Shown piece by piece: positions 47,344 to 49,660 of a stretch of DNA of 49,660 nt. The notes below the pieces were generated by a model, which saw nothing but the letters and a program-made list of their open reading frames with translations, did not search any database and was not told where the DNA came from. Made by a program: the position numbers and the translations under genes. This stretch comes from Endozoicomonas numazuensis (GTDB taxonomy: Bacteria > Pseudomonadota > Gammaproteobacteria > Pseudomonadales > Endozoicomonadaceae): assembly GCF_000722635.1 (NCBI RefSeq), contig NZ_JOKH01000010.1, positions 126,943 to 176,602 on the forward strand. The letters are read 5' to 3'. Position 1 is the stretch's first letter. Every line of letters begins with the position of its first letter.

Positions 47344-48639
47344 TTACCAACCCACATCGTTGCTTTGAGTTTCCTTTGACCCTCCCCAACCTTCATCGTT
47401 TTGAACGGATTCGTCAACTGTTTCCTGAGAACTGCTGTTAGCAACGGCAGGTGCTGCTGGAGTAGGCGGAGCCACATAAGTGTTGGTTGAAGTACCATCC
47501 ATTGCAACACCGGTCAGCTGACTGAAAATGCCTCTGGAGTTTTCTTCTGGCATGAGCTCCATCATCAGTTCGGCAACGGTCATGCGTCCCCAGCGCACCA
47601 GGCGATCAATGCCATCGGGCAGGGGAGATTGAGGTTCGTAAAGTCGGAAGTAATCTGCGATCTTTTTGAGTTGATCCAGAGCCTGTTCCCGGTTGGTAAT
47701 CTCACCCCCGGCCACGAAAGCATGTTGAACAGTCACCGAATGACCTGATACATGCTCAGCTGAAACATTGCTATCAGATTCTGCATCAGTGCCTTCAGAG
47801 GCTTGCTCGTTTTCAGCCTGAGCTTGTGCTCGTGCAAGAATTTCCTGACAGAGAAATCGAACCGTTCTCAGGACTTCATCTAATAAAGTCGAAATCTGGC
47901 TGCTGGGGGGAGCATCATAGCCACAGAGCTCACTCAGCTTTTCAGTGACAAGCTTGAATTCTTCGTTACAGGTTTCAATATCATCAACCAGATCAAGATA
48001 GAACTGATCTCCTGTTGTTGAAACCGTCCGTTCCACTTCTTCAAGGGTCAGTCCGATCTCTTCATATCGTTCCGCTTTTTTCTCTTCTTCAGCAATCTTG
48101 CTGGCGTCATAAACCTGCTGGTATTTGAAAAAGCTGAACGCATCTATAGTGCTGTCTTCACTGATGGCACAGTTACGAATGGGAGCGAGCAGGGTGCCTT
48201 CGTTACCATCACCATTTAAACCGGTAATAGCGGCCACTTTGGTTTCGATGCCGTCTTCATCAGGCTCAGGATAAAGGCCGTCCCAGAAATCATCGACCAG
48301 TCGTCGCAATACAGTAAGACTGTCTCTCAGGCCGTTAAATCCGTGCAATCGAACAGCCGCTTCAATCATCCAGCAGGCTACTTCAATATCTTTACTTTTA
48401 GTGCTGAGTATTTCCTTCCCTTTTTCAAGGACCGGGTACCATTCAGAGAGGGCTTCTGAACGGGCATCAGCATCAAACAGCCCACCACGTTCAGTTGCCC
48501 GTGCTGAGTTACGGGCATCTTTAATGGTGTAGTAATCCGATGTAGGAGAACGATCTTCACGGATATCTTCTCCCTGGGGCTGATCCTCCGAGATCGGTTC
48601 CAGCAGGCTATCTATATCTATGATTTGTGGAGATGCCAT
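47344..48639 (-). CDS. tssA: TssA, T6SS baseplate-tail assembly cap protein
   Basis: The 431-residue product has an ImpA N-terminal domain (I-D-S-L-L-E-P-I-S-E-D-Q-P-Q-G-E-D-I-R near residue 10, R-L-H-G-F-N-G-L near 95, F-W-D-G-L-Y-P-E-P-D-E-D near 118). The C-terminal third shows A-L-D-Q-L-K-K-I-A-D-Y-F-R-L-Y-E-P-Q-S-P-L-P, as in TssA proteins with a VasJ-like end, and finishes in a Ser/Ala/Pro-rich disordered tail with W-G-G and V-G-W. It lies 84 bp after tagF. Confidence 0.93.
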   Translation of the reverse strand: MASPQIIDIDSLLEPISEDQPQGEDIREDRSPTSDYYTIKDARNSARATERGGLFDADARSEALSEWYPVLEKGKEILSTKSKDIEVACWMIEAAVRLHGFNGLRDSLTVLRRLVDDFWDGLYPEPDEDGIETKVAAITGLNGDGNEGTLLAPIRNCAISEDSTIDAFSFFKYQQVYDASKIAEEEKKAERYEEIGLTLEEVERTVSTTGDQFYLDLVDDIETCNEEFKLVTEKLSELCGYDAPPSSQISTLLDEVLRTVRFLCQEILARAQAQAENEQASEGTDAESDSNVSAEHVSGHSVTVQHAFVAGGEITNREQALDQLKKIADYFRLYEPQSPLPDGIDRLVRWGRMTVAELMMELMPEENSRGIFSQLTGVAMDGTSTNTYVAPPTPAAPAVANSSSQETVDESVQNDEGWGGSKETQSNDVGW

Positions 48640-48723
48640 TCAATCATTCCCTTGCGTCTTGATAAACGATAATGGTGTGAATCAATAATATATTCTTTCT
48701 ATAAAGGCTGTCAGGGTTCGCTT

Positions 48724-49455
48724 TCATCCTTGAGATGTGCTCCACCCTAACGTTTGCCATTGACCATTGAGCATGGCCGTATACTTTCTTGGATCTGGTA
48801 GACCCCGGGTCTGCAACAGCATAGGAGGCATACAGCAGGAACCGGTGCAGGACCATAAGGTGTAGCTGTGATCCTGCTGACTCATCTGGGCATCCAGCAA
48901 TCTCGCCCAGGGAGCGGTAGTGTTCAAAGAGACGGCCTGTCCCTGAACCAGGGTATGTCGGCCCGCTGGTTCTGTTGAATGTGTTAATGCAGAAGCAGAG
49001 TCGTTTAATTGTTTAGACAGTGCATCAGCATTCAGGCTTTCCTGCAAAGCCTGCATGGCGGTGGATTCCCAGAATGTGAACAGATCGGTATTTTCAGCCA
49101 GAAAGCTTGCAGGTCGTTCATTCGACTGCAAGGGCATGGCAATGGTCAATGGAAAGTACCGGCCCACAGAATCAACGCTTGGAACCAGAATACCAGCCCA
49201 TGCATGTCCATCAATCACCCCTTCGGACTGTACAAAACGCCAGATAGGACTGGTAAGATAGGTGGTTAACCAGTCATCTCCCAGCACTTCTCTGCTGCCT
49301 GCAAAAGCCTGTTGCAACCATTGATCCCATAGTTTGATAAACGTCACCGACAAACCACGGTCAACAAAGTCCCCATGAGCGGGCAGTTTGCCGTAAATAC
49401 CAGGCAATCGGTTGTCAGGCAATGCTGATACTGTTTTGTTATCCGGATTTTGCAT
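48724..49455 (-). CDS. tagF: TagF, T6SS-associated ImpM-family protein
   Basis: The product (243 aa) has the ImpM/TagF N-terminal motif Y-G-K-L-P-A-H-G-D-F-V-D-R-G-L, then W-D-Q-W-L-Q-Q-A and the V-P-S-V-D-S-V-G-R-Y-F-P-L segment. TagF is a post-translational repressor of T6SS firing in some species. I chose the ATG at 49455 (ggag eight bases upstream); the frame opens further up to 49605 but overlaps the preceding gene and is not family-like. The start overlaps the upstream stop by about 17 nt, implying coupling. Confidence 0.9.
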   Translation of the reverse strand: MQNPDNKTVSALPDNRLPGIYGKLPAHGDFVDRGLSVTFIKLWDQWLQQAFAGSREVLGDDWLTTYLTSPIWRFVQSEGVIDGHAWAGILVPSVDSVGRYFPLTIAMPLQSNERPASFLAENTDLFTFWESTAMQALQESLNADALSKQLNDSASALTHSTEPAGRHTLVQGQAVSLNTTAPWARLLDAQMSQQDHSYTLWSCTGSCCMPPMLLQTRGLPDPRKYTAMLNGQWQTLGWSTSQG

Positions 49456-49660
49456 ACTGACGGCTCCGGTCATGAGGTTGTGCCTGTACTTCTGCCAGCT
49501 GCCTTTGTGCATCCGGCGACAGGTCGATATGGAGGGTGTTGGCAAACGCCAGGAAGGTTTTTTCTGCGGCTTCCAGAAAGTTGTATTCTTTGGCTTTGGG
49601 GTCAAAAGATCTGGCGCTCATACTGTAATAAAATCGGATCAGGTGCTCATGACTGATGGC
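49439..49660 (-). CDS. C-terminal part of an unidentified gene upstream of tagF (runs off the window)
   Basis: The minus-strand frame is open from the window edge to a stop at 49439-49441 and gives 73 residues beginning A-I-S-H-E-H-L-I-R-F-Y-Y-S. The sequence is helical with no membrane segment. Genes upstream of tagF are often tssM or other core components, but this end does not show recognisable TssM features, so the identity is left open. An internal ATG (49621) is not the start, because the frame continues upstream. Confidence 0.6.
   Translation of the reverse strand, partial: AISHEHLIRFYYSMSARSFDPKAKEYNFLEAAEKTFLAFANTLHIDLSPDAQRQLAEVQAQPHDRSRQYAKSG

Overview
The window looks like the chromosome of a marine gammaproteobacterium of the Oceanospirillales type. 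An Endozoicomonas-like invertebrate symbiont is my best guess. This rests on gene content and order (mnmA-hflD-purB, monomeric icd, clpS-clpA facing infA-bpt-aat, a glyoxylate shunt), on abundant group II intron and palindromic-repeat debris, and on a type VI secretion system (T6SS) with NleD-like metalloprotease effectors. It is inference; there is no rRNA gene here to test it.

Left edge (1-1290): debris of at least three group II introns. The 3' end of one intron (maturase C-terminus plus domains V/VI) abuts, with no exon between, a complete but ORF-less 697-nt relative. This is followed by the 3' end of a different intron class. Bases 1360-26200 are mostly housekeeping: a secreted hypothetical protein, isocitrate lyase with a divergent LysR regulator, a 43-aa small ORF, malate synthase G, purB, hflD, mnmA, icd, an N-degron proteolysis cluster (clpS, clpA, infA, bpt, aat), pepD, a coiled-coil protein, a PCD-like enzyme, a 7TM histidine kinase, a glycerophosphodiesterase and a RAYT-like transposase relative that has lost its HUH motif.

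Right half (25561-49660): a T6SS region. On the plus strand lie hcp and a vgrG / accessory / PAAR / M91-like metalloprotease module. On the minus strand the apparatus genes run from the right edge leftwards: a partial unknown gene, tagF, tssA, tssB, tssC, a second tssC, tssE, tssF, tssG, a candidate effector-immunity pair, then clpV (tssH). tssJ, tssK, tssL and tssM are not seen and may lie beyond the right edge.

The most interesting locus is 27221-29841. A polymorphic effector gene there carries two lesions. One is a frame change at a run of eight A residues (minus strand). The other is a 197-bp MITE-like element with 16-bp perfect terminal inverted repeats and a 9-bp target duplication, which cuts the HNH-type toxin tip away from the rest of the protein. 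Removing the element and one target copy and adding one A restores a single frame of about 530 codons that ends in the toxin tip and overlaps an intact candidate immunity gene. A 313-bp internal piece of the effector is duplicated at about 98% identity on the other side of the immunity gene, next to hcp.
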